This document shows, one piece after another, positions 50,760-59,756 of a stretch of DNA of 64,000 nt. How positions within the stretch are numbered: the first letter of the stretch is position 1; every line of letters starts with the position of its first letter. The notes under the pieces are model-generated. The model ran no database searches, was not told the DNA's origin, and saw nothing but the letters and a program-made list of their open reading frames with translations. Source of the stretch: Chryseobacterium endalhagicum (GTDB lineage Bacteria; Bacteroidota; Bacteroidia; Flavobacteriales; Weeksellaceae); assembly GCF_016745235.1 (NCBI RefSeq), contig NZ_JAELVM010000004.1, positions 62,001-126,000 on the forward strand, written 5' to 3'. The position numbers and the translations under genes were made by a program.

Positions 50760-52973
50760 TTAAACAGATTCTTCGTTTTTACCTTCGTGCTTAATTTCAA
50801 CTTCCTGTTTTAAAATAGCTAAGCCATTTTTATCGACAGCTCCTGAATAAGAAATTTCCTTAATCTCTCCATCAATATCATCTTCAATATCAATATTAAC
50901 CGTTTCTCCTTCTTCAAAATTTCTTGTTTGAACTAATATACTAAGTTTATCGCCTAAAAATGCTGCTTCTGGATTTTCTTCTACCTCCGCATCCATCCAT
51001 TGAACACTCACAATCTGCTTTTCCTTTGTATACTCAAACGCCCCATTCTCAGGAAGCTTGTTCATCTGAGGAGCTTTATACTCAATCTTATCTTTAGCAG
51101 TCAATAATGAATTAGCACCATACACATGCATTCTGTCTTTTGCTCCAAATTCCGTCTGTCCGTCTGTATACCCTATGAATTTCTCTTTGCCATACAGGTC
51201 TAAATGGGCTTTTGCTGATATTTCAGTATTGGTTCCGGCATTGATGATGGTTTTCTTACCACTGTCCTGGCTGATCTCCTGCCTGGCAACAATCTTGATA
51301 TTCTCTCCCACATTGGTGTCCATATTTTTTCCTGCTCTGGTTTCAATATTTTCTTCAATATCAAATTTCAGATTCTTTGATTTTATGGTAATGGTTTCGG
51401 GAGCGGTGATGTTGATGTTACTTCCTTCGGTATCAAACCTTAATTCATTTCCGCTTTTGTCTGTGAGCAAAATACTTTCATCCTCTGTAAAGACCAAACG
51501 GTGTCCGCTTCTTGTTTGTAAAGATTTCACACGATTGTCTACCCCTCCGCCCAATCCAACACCTCCGTGAAACATTCCGCCCATTGCGAAAGGAAAATCC
51601 GGATTGTGGTATTCAAAACCTACCATCACCTGGTCTCCAATTTCTGGAACAGCCACAAATCCTCTGTTTTGGCTTATAACATCTGTTCCTCCAGCATCCG
51701 GACTCATCATTCGGATAAAATGAGTAGTATCATTGAGCTGCCAGTCAAATTGCACCTGTATTCTTCCCTGATTCAAAGGGTCAATATTGGAAATGACTGT
51801 TGCGATCTGTGGTTCTGCTTTAGGGATTACGAAATCAGGCTTAGGCATAAAACCGGTTCCTTCAGCTATGGCTTCGAAGCTTCCATTATAATAACCTCTG
51901 CCATCCACTTCATGATTTACCTCTGTCATCATCAAAGTTGTGAAATGAGAAGTCTCATTAGTGTCCTGATTTCTCATATCTATATCTGCCACACAACCTA
52001 TGTATAGAAAAGGAACCGTAGTGTTTCCGGAAACGGTAAAAACCTCTACGGCTTTACTTCCTCTTGCACTTTTCTGGGAATCATCCACATCCAGAAACAT
52101 ATTGGCATTAACAGGTGTTGGAGTCAGTGAACGGGTTTTAAAAATATTATTATTCAGTTCATAGGCTTTTGCTGATAAGCTTCCGGTGTGTTTAATCTGA
52201 TCATCGGAACCCAGCATTTTTGTATGGCTGCTGCCATTGTAACCGAAGTATTCGGGTTTGGTGTGAACTGCTTTTAACTCTACCTGAACATCTGTAATAT
52301 TACTTCCATAAACAAGTTTAACAGGCTTTTCATGAAGTGGAAGCTTTCCAAAGTGTAATACTTCTCCATCATAATAAAATTGCTCTCCATAAGCTTCTGC
52401 CAGTCTTGAAAGATAGTTGTAATGGGTTTCACAGTACTGAGAACTGTAGTTGATGTAGCTTTTGTTCTGCGTATCAACCCTGAAGTCAAAACCATCAGTT
52501 CCTAACGCTTCTTTAATGGTTCTCTCAGCAATAATAGAGGTATTTACAGATTGGCTTCCTCCGAAACTTTGGGTATGTGGAGCGGAGTCCATCAGAATGG
52601 TCGGGCTATATCCTTTCAGTACAATATTCCCAAGACTCATTTTTTCCTGACTGAATGCTACTTTGGTAACGACCCCTACAAATGATCTTTCTGGACTTTC
52701 GTTTTCAGGGTCTTTGTATTTAAAGGCCACTGTCAGTCGTTTTCCCAGAAACTGCTGGGCTTCTTCAAGGTTATGGTTCTGGACTTCTCCCAAAGAATCG
52801 TGAGCCAGTATCAGTTCAAAACTGTGGTGTCTTTTTGCACTTTGATGTAAACGGAAATGTTTAAAACCATTGATGATTTTACCATCTGCAACAATATCCA
52901 GCTTTATGACACGATTGATACCGACTATTTGATTCTCCGAAATTCTGTCAGAATTGGAGGTTTTATTTTTCAT
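50760..52973 (-). CDS. Type VI secretion tip protein VgrG
   Basis: 737 residues. N-terminal gp27/gp44-like region (about 20-385; FKHFRLHQSAKRHHSFELIL, YNYLSRLAEAYGEQFYYDGE), gp5 OB domain (about 388-480; PLNQGRIQVQFDWQ, GFVAVPEIGDQVMVGFEYHN), and a needle of short beta repeats (about 490-640; ETITIKSKNLKFDIEENIET and NMDTNVGENIKIVARQEIS). After about residue 648 comes an extra beta-rich domain (VSVQWMDAEVEENPEAAFLG) ending in charged residues, perhaps an effector or spike-cap adaptor. First gene of the four-gene module. No sheath, baseplate or membrane-complex gene is in the window, so the machine must be elsewhere. Confidence 0.92.
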   Translation of the reverse strand: MKNKTSNSDRISENQIVGINRVIKLDIVADGKIINGFKHFRLHQSAKRHHSFELILAHDSLGEVQNHNLEEAQQFLGKRLTVAFKYKDPENESPERSFVGVVTKVAFSQEKMSLGNIVLKGYSPTILMDSAPHTQSFGGSQSVNTSIIAERTIKEALGTDGFDFRVDTQNKSYINYSSQYCETHYNYLSRLAEAYGEQFYYDGEVLHFGKLPLHEKPVKLVYGSNITDVQVELKAVHTKPEYFGYNGSSHTKMLGSDDQIKHTGSLSAKAYELNNNIFKTRSLTPTPVNANMFLDVDDSQKSARGSKAVEVFTVSGNTTVPFLYIGCVADIDMRNQDTNETSHFTTLMMTEVNHEVDGRGYYNGSFEAIAEGTGFMPKPDFVIPKAEPQIATVISNIDPLNQGRIQVQFDWQLNDTTHFIRMMSPDAGGTDVISQNRGFVAVPEIGDQVMVGFEYHNPDFPFAMGGMFHGGVGLGGGVDNRVKSLQTRSGHRLVFTEDESILLTDKSGNELRFDTEGSNINITAPETITIKSKNLKFDIEENIETRAGKNMDTNVGENIKIVARQEISQDSGKKTIINAGTNTEISAKAHLDLYGKEKFIGYTDGQTEFGAKDRMHVYGANSLLTAKDKIEYKAPQMNKLPENGAFEYTKEKQIVSVQWMDAEVEENPEAAFLGDKLSILVQTRNFEEGETVNIDIEDDIDGEIKEISYSGAVDKNGLAILKQEVEIKHEGKNEESV

Positions 52974-53006
52974 GATTTTTGAGTGTGTTTTTTTTATTTA
53001 TATCAC

Positions 53007-53035
53007 TAAAGTTAGAAAAAAAACTTCACACCCAA
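53007..53035 (-). promoter_or_regulatory. Probable promoter of the vgrG module
   Basis: On the minus strand a TTG (53035-53033), an 18-base spacer and TAACTTTA (53014-53007), 33 bases upstream of the vgrG ATG. Confidence 0.45.
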
Positions 53036-53117
53036 TGCAAGACTCCTGATAAATCTTTGAATTTGTAGTAAAACTACGATTCAGAAAAAAAAAGATCTAA
53101 CTCATTGACACTTAATA

Positions 53118-53153
53118 AAAAAAACAACCCCTTAACTTTAGAGTTAAAGGGTT
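53118..53153 (-). terminator. Terminator of the DUF2807 gene
   Basis: AACCCCTTAAC (53126-53136) pairs with GTTAAAGGGTT (53143-53153) with one mismatch, 6-base loop, and an A run on the left (T run on the minus strand). Confidence 0.82.
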
Positions 53154-53179
53154 ATCTAATATTTATTTAAATAATCTGT

Positions 53180-54019
53180 CTATTGAACGCTTACACTTCC
53201 GCCGCTGCTTTCCTGTTTGTTGATGCTCTTCAGCTCACCCTTTTTGGAAACATCAACACTTCCGCCTGAAGAGGCTTCCGCATTCAGAGATGAGACTGCA
53301 CTGATCATCACACTTGCACCGCTTGATGCATCTGCTTTTACGTTGTCGGCAATCACCCCTTTGGCATTTACACTGCTTGCAGATGAAGAGCTGATATCTG
53401 CATTCTTCGTTTTCCCTGAAATATCAATACTTGCAGCTGAAGAGGCATCGATATCAAGATCTACCGCCCATACTTTTCCGCTGAAACTGCTGCTGCTGTC
53501 TGCCGAAATATCAAAATCATTAGCTTCAAGATCTCCGGAAACGCTGGCCGCACTGGATATATTCAAATCCATTTTATCCTGGGTAAATTTATCTTTTATC
53601 ACAATACTCGCCGCTGAATTGGCTGTAAGCTTAGAGAAATCTTTGGTATAGATTTTTGCTTTCACATTGTGGCTGTTCATTACTCTGATTCCTCTTTTGT
53701 AATGGATATGAATGCTTCCGTTAGTGTTGTCCACAAGAATTTCATTGATGATATTTTCCGGAGCAGAAATAACCACTTTTTCAACATCGGATTTAATGAT
53801 CTCAGCATCAATAGCTTGGGAAACTTCTATCTCGTCAAAATCTCCGTTAAATGTTTTCTCTTTCACCGGGCCGCTTTCTTTATCGATTACTTTGTCTACC
53901 CAGCCGTTGTTGTTATTGTCATTATTATCATTATTATTACCGTTATTTCTTCTGTCATGTCTTTCATTACAGGCCATCAGCGCGACTGCTGAAAATACAA
54001 AAAGAGTTGTTGATTTCAT
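53180..54019 (-). CDS. DUF2807 (head GIN) lipoprotein
   Basis: 279 residues. Lipobox LMAC (Cys17), followed by an Asn/Asp run (NNGNNNDNNDNNNNG), then a DUF2807 domain of regular beta-helix strands: FNGDFDEIEVSQAIDAEIIK, LTANSAASIVIKDKF, LNISSAASVSGDLEAND and many SSAASV / SSGGSV repeats to the end. GIN-domain proteins are thought to be surface or periplasmic adhesin-like proteins of unknown role. The Asn/Asp tract is encoded by AT-rich trinucleotide repeats (about 53905-53945), which may vary in length. Confidence 0.88.
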   Translation of the reverse strand: MKSTTLFVFSAVALMACNERHDRRNNGNNNDNNDNNNNGWVDKVIDKESGPVKEKTFNGDFDEIEVSQAIDAEIIKSDVEKVVISAPENIINEILVDNTNGSIHIHYKRGIRVMNSHNVKAKIYTKDFSKLTANSAASIVIKDKFTQDKMDLNISSAASVSGDLEANDFDISADSSSSFSGKVWAVDLDIDASSAASIDISGKTKNADISSSSASSVNAKGVIADNVKADASSGASVMISAVSSLNAEASSGGSVDVSKKGELKSINKQESSGGSVSVQ

Positions 54020-54049
54020 GTTTACTGCTTTTATAAATTAAGTTTTTAA

Positions 54050-54057
54050 TATCTTTA
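54050..54057 (+). promoter_or_regulatory. Possible -7 box TATCTTTA
   Basis: TAnnTTTG with a final A, 21 bases upstream of the M3 peptidase ATG. Confidence 0.4.
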
Positions 54058-54078
54058 TACTTTAATAACAACTAATTT

Positions 54079-56220
54079 ATGAAAAATATTTCATCGGTAT
54101 TGTTAATTTCTGCCCTGGCACTTAACCAATCATGTACTACAATGAAGAAAACCGATACTCAACAGGAGGTTCCTGTTACCGATCCATCTTTGTCTTCCAA
54201 CCCATTTATGAAGAAAAGCAAGCTTCAATATGAAGCTCCGGAATTCGATAAAATTAAAAACGAACATTTCAAACCCGCTTTCGAATTCGGTCTTAAACAG
54301 CATGATGCTGAGATCCTTAAGATCGCCAACAATCCGGAAGCCCCTACTTTTGAAAATACTATTGTTGCTTTGGAAAAAAGCGGTGAGGTTCTGAAAAGAG
54401 CTTTAATTGTTTTCTCCAATCTTACAAGCGCGAATACAAACCCTACCCTTCAGGCTTTAGATGAAGAATATGCTCCTATTTTTGCAGCCCATTCAGATAA
54501 AATGTACCTGAATGAAAATTTATATAAAAGAATCAAGTCCATTAAAGAAGACGGTTTAGATGCCGAAGGAAAAAGACTTGTCCAATATTACCAACAGAAT
54601 TTTGAAATTGCAGGCGCTAATCTTTCTGCATCAGATAAGGAAAAATTAAAGCAGATCAATCAGGAGCTGGCTTCTCTTTCTACGCAGTATGCCAATAAAT
54701 TACTGGAAGCAAGAAAACAGGGCGGCGTCTTTTTCTCTGATGCCAAAGAACTGGACGGACTTTCTGCCGATGAGATCGAAGCCACAGCCACTGATGCTAA
54801 AACCGCAGGACAACCTGGAAAATATCTTCTGGCTCTTCAGAATACCACACAACAGCCTCTTCTTCAGAATCTGAAAAACAGATCGACAAGAGAAAAATTG
54901 TTCAAAGCTTCATGGCTGAGAGCTGAAAAAGGTGACGGAAATGATACCCGTGAAACCATTGAAAAACTGGCTAAACTCAGACTTAAAAAAGCTCAGACCT
55001 TAGGTAAAAAAAGCTTTGCAGAATGGAAGCTTCAGGACCAGATGGCTAAAACACCGGAAGCAGCGACTAAGCTGATGAACCAGATTGCCACTCCTGCCGT
55101 GGAAACTGCAAAACGTGAAGCAAAAGATATCCAGGACCTCATCGACCAGCAAAAAGGCGGTTTCAAGGTAGAACCATGGGACTGGAATTTCTATGCAGAG
55201 CAGGTAAGAAAAGCCAAATATGATCTTGATGAAAACCAGATCAAACCTTATTTCGAAGTCACTACTGTTCTGGAAAAAGGGGTTTTCTATGCGGCTGAAA
55301 AGTTCTTTGGACTTACTTTCAAAAAGAGAACTGATCTTCCGGTTTATCATCCTGATGTAGTAACCTACGAAGTTTTTGATCATGACGGAAAATCTATCGC
55401 GATTTATTATCTTGATTTTTATACCAGAGATTCTAAAAACGGCGGCGCGTGGATGAGCAATTTTGTGGAGCAGTCTTATCTTCTGGGAACAAAGCCTGTG
55501 ATTGTAAACTGCTACAACTATCAGAAACCTGCTCCGGGAAAACCATCCCTGATCAGCTATGATGATGTTTCTACGATGTTCCATGAATTTGGCCACTCTA
55601 TCCACGGAATGTTTGCAAGCCAGAAATATCCTTCACTTTCGGGAACAAGCGTACCGAGAGATTTCGTGGAATTTCCTTCGCAGATCAATGAGCACTGGGC
55701 TTTAGATCCTGTAGTTCTTAAAAATTACGCGATTCACTACGAAACAAAACAGCCGATTCCTCAGGCATTGGTTGAAAAAATAAAAAAAGCAGCGACTTTC
55801 AATCAGGGATATATGACTACGGAACTTGTGTCTGCAGCAGCGCTTGATATGGATTGGCATACGGTGACCAATGAAAGTCAGCTGATTCCTGTACTGGATT
55901 TTGAAAAACAGTCATTAGCCAGCCACGGATTTACATTGGCAACGGTACCGCCGAGATACCATACTCCTTATTTCGCGCATATCTGGGGCGGAGGATACTC
56001 AGCTGGATATTATGCTTATTTATGGTCTGAGACCCTTGATAACGATGCATGGGAATGGATTAAAAATAATGGCGGACTGACCAGAGAAAATGGTGACCGT
56101 TTCAGAAAATATATTCTTTCTGTAGGAAACTCTGTAGATCTTAATCAGGCATTCAGAGATTTCACAGGACATGATCCGGATATTAAGCCTTTATTGAGAA
56201 ACAGAGGTTTTATAAAATAA
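54079..56220 (+). CDS. M3-family peptidyl-dipeptidase (Dcp-like) lipoprotein
   Basis: 713 residues. Lipobox NQSC (Cys19), linker, then the all-helical M3 peptidase fold. Active site HEFGHSIHG (His502, Glu503, His506) with the downstream FVEFPSQINEHW supplying the third zinc ligand, GGAWMSNF and PPRYHTPYFAHIWGGGYSAGY near the end, the family's substrate loop. Closest in pattern to Dcp, which removes C-terminal dipeptides; the lipoprotein form would act in the periplasm on oligopeptides. Followed by a strong terminator. Confidence 0.94.
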   Translation: MKNISSVLLISALALNQSCTTMKKTDTQQEVPVTDPSLSSNPFMKKSKLQYEAPEFDKIKNEHFKPAFEFGLKQHDAEILKIANNPEAPTFENTIVALEKSGEVLKRALIVFSNLTSANTNPTLQALDEEYAPIFAAHSDKMYLNENLYKRIKSIKEDGLDAEGKRLVQYYQQNFEIAGANLSASDKEKLKQINQELASLSTQYANKLLEARKQGGVFFSDAKELDGLSADEIEATATDAKTAGQPGKYLLALQNTTQQPLLQNLKNRSTREKLFKASWLRAEKGDGNDTRETIEKLAKLRLKKAQTLGKKSFAEWKLQDQMAKTPEAATKLMNQIATPAVETAKREAKDIQDLIDQQKGGFKVEPWDWNFYAEQVRKAKYDLDENQIKPYFEVTTVLEKGVFYAAEKFFGLTFKKRTDLPVYHPDVVTYEVFDHDGKSIAIYYLDFYTRDSKNGGAWMSNFVEQSYLLGTKPVIVNCYNYQKPAPGKPSLISYDDVSTMFHEFGHSIHGMFASQKYPSLSGTSVPRDFVEFPSQINEHWALDPVVLKNYAIHYETKQPIPQALVEKIKKAATFNQGYMTTELVSAAALDMDWHTVTNESQLIPVLDFEKQSLASHGFTLATVPPRYHTPYFAHIWGGGYSAGYYAYLWSETLDNDAWEWIKNNGGLTRENGDRFRKYILSVGNSVDLNQAFRDFTGHDPDIKPLLRNRGFIK

Positions 56221-56228
56221 TATATCAG

Positions 56229-56259
56229 GAAGCACCCTTTTTGGGGTGCTTCTTTTTTT
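56229..56259 (+). terminator. Intrinsic terminator of the M3 peptidase gene
   Basis: GAAGCACCC (56229-56237) pairs with GGGTGCTTC (56244-56252), loop TTTTTG, then seven T. Confidence 0.93.
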
Positions 56260-56385
56260 ACTGTTAATTTGATTCGTAACCTGATTTGACATCAAAAATT
56301 TGCATTCCTAAAACCAAGATGCTTTTTTGAAGGCGGTTTTTCAAATATTTTTTGAAAATGATTATTAAGAAATTCATTTTTAATG

Positions 56386-57579
56386 TTAATCTGTATAAAT
56401 GATGGGTTGTTCGCCTTCGGTATCACGATAATCTTTTAATCCGTTTAATAACCCCGAAGGTTTATAATTTGTAAATTCATCATGCTCCCTATAAAACAAA
56501 TTATAATCATCTCTGTAACGTAAAAACACGTCATGTATGAATTTTTCATCATTATTACTGATCGACATTATATTCATTTTTTTGACGCCTTTATTAATAG
56601 CCCTACTGTCCCAAAATTCATCGGTTCTAAGTCCTGAAAAACTGGCAAATTGTTTAGGTGTAAAAAGAAGTCCTTCATAAGTCAGAATCATAGACCATAC
56701 ATAGTTTCCCGCTTCATTAGCATTATATAATGTTCCATCAATAGCAAAAAGATAATCCAGCTTTGATCTTACTCCTTCTTTTTTACCAGTATTTAATTCA
56801 AACAAATTATACAACTGATTTTTGAAATCCAATAATTTCCGATTATTTTTTAAAGGTCCTGCATTGGATTCTCTTGCCACTACATCTTCTTTATTCCAGT
56901 TTCGCATACCTGCTGTAGTAAATACAAACCGCCCGTATCCTAAGAGATTTATCAGATCCTGCCTTTCAAGCTCATATATTCCTGAAAATGCAGGTGTTTT
57001 ACTTTTATACCCTTTTTCATTTCTCCCATATATGGTCATCATAGAGTTTGTAGAATAGCGTTTCCCTTTATAAGTTACATATACTGACTCACTTTCAGCA
57101 TCAGGAGGAAGGTTATTTTTTTCTTTTTTAATTACTGTTAAATACTCTTTTCCATTATCCTGGAATGTGTAGTCTTTTCCTGCTTCTTCATTAATAAAAT
57201 CCCACCGTTGCTGCTCCAGTCTTGCATTTCTATTGTAATCAGGTCCGTCATATGGCATTACAGGTCTCTGATAGGACATCATCTGCTGCCAGGGCTCTTT
57301 CGGCTCTACAGCTTTTGTCTGTAGTGCTTTGGGAGTGTTTTTATTTTGGCTATAATCTGTATAATTTTGTGGCATCCATTGGTTCCAGCTTAAACGTGCC
57401 TGTTCTGATTTTTCAGAATCGTACTGCTGCCACCATTTAGGTTTAATTTTATCCGCTGTAACGACGACTTCCTCCAATTCTCCCCAGTTTTTTATTTTTG
57501 CTACTGTACCATCGGTATATACAAGGGTTACTGTACCATCTTCGTTATCTATAGTTGTTAATACTTTTTTCTCTGGCAT
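56386..57579 (-). CDS. Unrecognised protein with toxin-like features
   Basis: 397 residues, no signal peptide or membrane helix. N-terminal 45 residues are a small beta unit (DNEDGTVTLVYTDGTVAKIK) followed by EEVVVTADK, a motif often seen at the head of Bacteroidota polymorphic-toxin-like proteins. Residues about 50-110 are Gln/Pro/Trp-rich and probably disordered (KPKWWQQYDSEKSEQARLSW). The C-terminal 200 residues look globular and include LDYLFAIDGTLYNANEAGNY followed by VWSMILTYEG, which recalls the aGNyxWg pattern of some toxin domains. No family can be assigned. It follows the 626-residue gene at 57637 by 57 bases. Confidence 0.72.
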   Translation of the reverse strand: MPEKKVLTTIDNEDGTVTLVYTDGTVAKIKNWGELEEVVVTADKIKPKWWQQYDSEKSEQARLSWNQWMPQNYTDYSQNKNTPKALQTKAVEPKEPWQQMMSYQRPVMPYDGPDYNRNARLEQQRWDFINEEAGKDYTFQDNGKEYLTVIKKEKNNLPPDAESESVYVTYKGKRYSTNSMMTIYGRNEKGYKSKTPAFSGIYELERQDLINLLGYGRFVFTTAGMRNWNKEDVVARESNAGPLKNNRKLLDFKNQLYNLFELNTGKKEGVRSKLDYLFAIDGTLYNANEAGNYVWSMILTYEGLLFTPKQFASFSGLRTDEFWDSRAINKGVKKMNIMSISNNDEKFIHDVFLRYRDDYNLFYREHDEFTNYKPSGLLNGLKDYRDTEGEQPIIYTD

Positions 57580-57636
57580 AACGTTATTTTTTTATCCTCC
57601 GTAGCTTTGCAGTACGGAGGATTGGTTATTAAATCA

Positions 57637-59517
57637 TTATATTTTCTCTTCCGACGTGCCATTGCAACCGCAACCTCCACTTTGTGGTACATCACAACAG
57701 TCTGTGAAAATTTTCTTATAGAGTTTGGCTTTTTCCATTGCATCATCTATTTTGTCGATGATACCCATGGCCTGATCTATACGCTGTTTCTCCTGCTCCC
57801 ACTGTTGTGTTTCCATTTCAAAACGTCCGGCTGCGCGCTTGATTTCGTTTCCTGCAATGCTATTTTGAAGTTCTAAAGTCTCATTATTTAATTGAGCTCC
57901 CAATACAGCAGCACTTTGTAAATTTTGATTGTAGCAATCCAGCGCTTCACCCTGTCCTAATAATGCATCTACTATAAGAGAAGGAGTACGCATTACTCTG
58001 TGGGTTACATCCAGAATAATTCCGTCTACAGATTTATCATTATACATTTGTGAAAGGCCTTTACGTTTACGAACATAGTATGTCGTTTGTGCAGGAATTT
58101 CAGGATTGATACAATTTCCAAGTTTTTCTTCCACTTTTTCTATAAAGCTGGACGGAACACCCTGGTAGTTATAAATACTGCATAAATAACTATATACCTG
58201 GTTTTTGATCTGATTAACCGCATTTTCGTCAACCAATATTTCTCTAAGCAATTCAGGAAGCTGTGCCAGCTTTACGGTGCGTTTGCTCTCAGGAAATCCA
58301 TTGTAATAAACAAATGAAACATCGTGCAGGTAGGTAACACTGAAATATTCCTGTAATAATTGGCGGAAAACAAAATTCAGCACTCTGCTTTTATTGATAT
58401 TTTCCAATTCACGAACGATCGTTTCTTCATTTTCATTAATACGAAGACTGCTGCTCTCTGAATTAACATCAATCTGACGCATACTGTCTGCCTTTGAAAC
58501 ATGGTGACTCACAGAACCAACAAGATTGCTTACCTGGGTTTGTACACTGGAATTGAAAGTAGAACCCTCTGTATTGCTTCCTTGCCCACCTCCGCCTCCG
58601 CCGATGGATAAGAACCCAAGATTCAGGCCGATACTTCCACCGGCATTCCACCCTCCGGTTTTAGAAGTCGTTTCTTCCTTAGATGATCCGGTTGTAAACT
58701 GCGTTTCTTTTTCTACGGTATTTTGCAGATCATCTGCACTTGATTCACTGTAACTGTCCAATACATTTTGTGACTGTTCTTTTTTAGTTTCATCGTGCTG
58801 ATATGAACGAACTGTGATTGTAGTTTTTTCTCCGGGAAGTAAAGAGAATGTTTTAACAGTTTGTCCCGCTCCGTAATCTCCAAGGTAAGAAGCCATTTTC
58901 AGGTGAAGCACCATACTTAAGGTAGGATTGGCTTCCTTCGGTCTGGGAATATATAAAACTTCCGGTTTTTTTGAAAAACGCTCAACTGCTACAGGCATCA
59001 GACCTTTGGACAGTTTTTGAGCAATTAAATCATCGTCAATAAATTCTGCCTTCACTACATCTTTAATGTTAATGGTAGGAAGTACACTTTTTACTTCGGC
59101 TATTTTTGCCCCGTCATTTCTTACAGCCTGCAGCTGAATAAACTCAGGAGCAAAAGCTTTAGTTTGCTGTAATTTATTCAATAATGTTGTCTTTGTAATG
59201 GCAGACAGTTCTGTAGCCTGCAGTTTAATATTCTTATCAAGAATGGCAAAATTCTGAATAAGATTATTGTCAGTTTTAATGGCTTCCTTAATACCTTGTG
59301 TATTGAGTTGCTTTACCTCATCTATGGCAGTCCAGTAAGTGGATTGCGTTTGGGTATACTGCTCTTTCTTAAACAATTCCTTAGAAATATTAAGTCCCAC
59401 ATAACTTACAGAATTGTAAGTGGTTTGCTGAGGCAGGTTATAATTAAGGATTGAAGCTTTTCCGTTATCCTCCAGTTTTACAAAGGGGGATTTAGGGTTA
59501 CATGATGATGTGTCCAT
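57637..59517 (-). CDS. Large protein with Ser/Thr- and Gly-rich centre, unrecognised
   Basis: 626 residues, no signal peptide. About 1-190 is mixed helical. About 195-240 is strand-like (TLSMVLHLKMASYLGDYGAG, KTFSLLPGEKTTITVRSY). About 240-355 is dominated by Ser, Thr, Gln and Glu with alternating polarity, interrupted by the Gly-rich amphipathic stretch GGSIGLNLGFLSIGGGGGGQ; this layout resembles the membrane-inserting hairpin region of beta-pore-forming proteins, but no family match is claimed. A long helical C-terminal part follows (coiled-coil-like near 560-610), ending in the Cys-rich tail CCDVPQSGGCGC. Probably co-transcribed with the following gene. Confidence 0.75.
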   Translation of the reverse strand: MDTSSCNPKSPFVKLEDNGKASILNYNLPQQTTYNSVSYVGLNISKELFKKEQYTQTQSTYWTAIDEVKQLNTQGIKEAIKTDNNLIQNFAILDKNIKLQATELSAITKTTLLNKLQQTKAFAPEFIQLQAVRNDGAKIAEVKSVLPTINIKDVVKAEFIDDDLIAQKLSKGLMPVAVERFSKKPEVLYIPRPKEANPTLSMVLHLKMASYLGDYGAGQTVKTFSLLPGEKTTITVRSYQHDETKKEQSQNVLDSYSESSADDLQNTVEKETQFTTGSSKEETTSKTGGWNAGGSIGLNLGFLSIGGGGGGQGSNTEGSTFNSSVQTQVSNLVGSVSHHVSKADSMRQIDVNSESSSLRINENEETIVRELENINKSRVLNFVFRQLLQEYFSVTYLHDVSFVYYNGFPESKRTVKLAQLPELLREILVDENAVNQIKNQVYSYLCSIYNYQGVPSSFIEKVEEKLGNCINPEIPAQTTYYVRKRKGLSQMYNDKSVDGIILDVTHRVMRTPSLIVDALLGQGEALDCYNQNLQSAAVLGAQLNNETLELQNSIAGNEIKRAAGRFEMETQQWEQEKQRIDQAMGIIDKIDDAMEKAKLYKKIFTDCCDVPQSGGCGCNGTSEEKI

Positions 59518-59595
59518 AAAATAAATTTTTTAAAGGTTAATAAAAATGATTGGGTGCGCACTTTTCTTGGTTCATCACTCAGTTGTGATCTTATC

Positions 59596-59603
59596 CAAAA
59601 GTA
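59596..59603 (-). promoter_or_regulatory. -7 box TACTTTTG upstream of the 626-residue gene
   Basis: Exact TAnnTTTG on the minus strand, 78 bases before the start codon; it would give a leader of about 70 bases. The remaining gap to 59708 has no other feature apart from a divergent promoter. Confidence 0.5.
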
Positions 59604-59708
59604 TAACCCTACGACGCCAGAACTCGACGTGTTAAAATTTATTTATGAATACTTATACAAAACTTCTAAAACCTATTTGCCTGCTTCTGTTGTTTAATAT
59701 TTAAATAT

Positions 59709-59716
59709 TAATTTTG
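59709..59716 (+). promoter_or_regulatory. -7 box TAATTTTG for the YchJ-like gene
   Basis: Exact TAnnTTTG, 40 bases upstream of the ATG; TTG at 59690-59692 could be the -33 element (16-base spacer). Confidence 0.6.
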
Positions 59717-59756
59717 TCTTTCCGTAAGAGAAATATCTGATTTAAATTATTACATA

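Noticed and set aside
49147..52973. Complete type VI secretion locus
   Set aside because: Only spike and cargo-type genes are present; no sheath, baseplate or membrane-complex gene was found in the window.
55000..55605. 201-residue minus-strand ORF
   Set aside because: Antisense to the M3 peptidase coding region, including the catalytic segment; no family resemblance.
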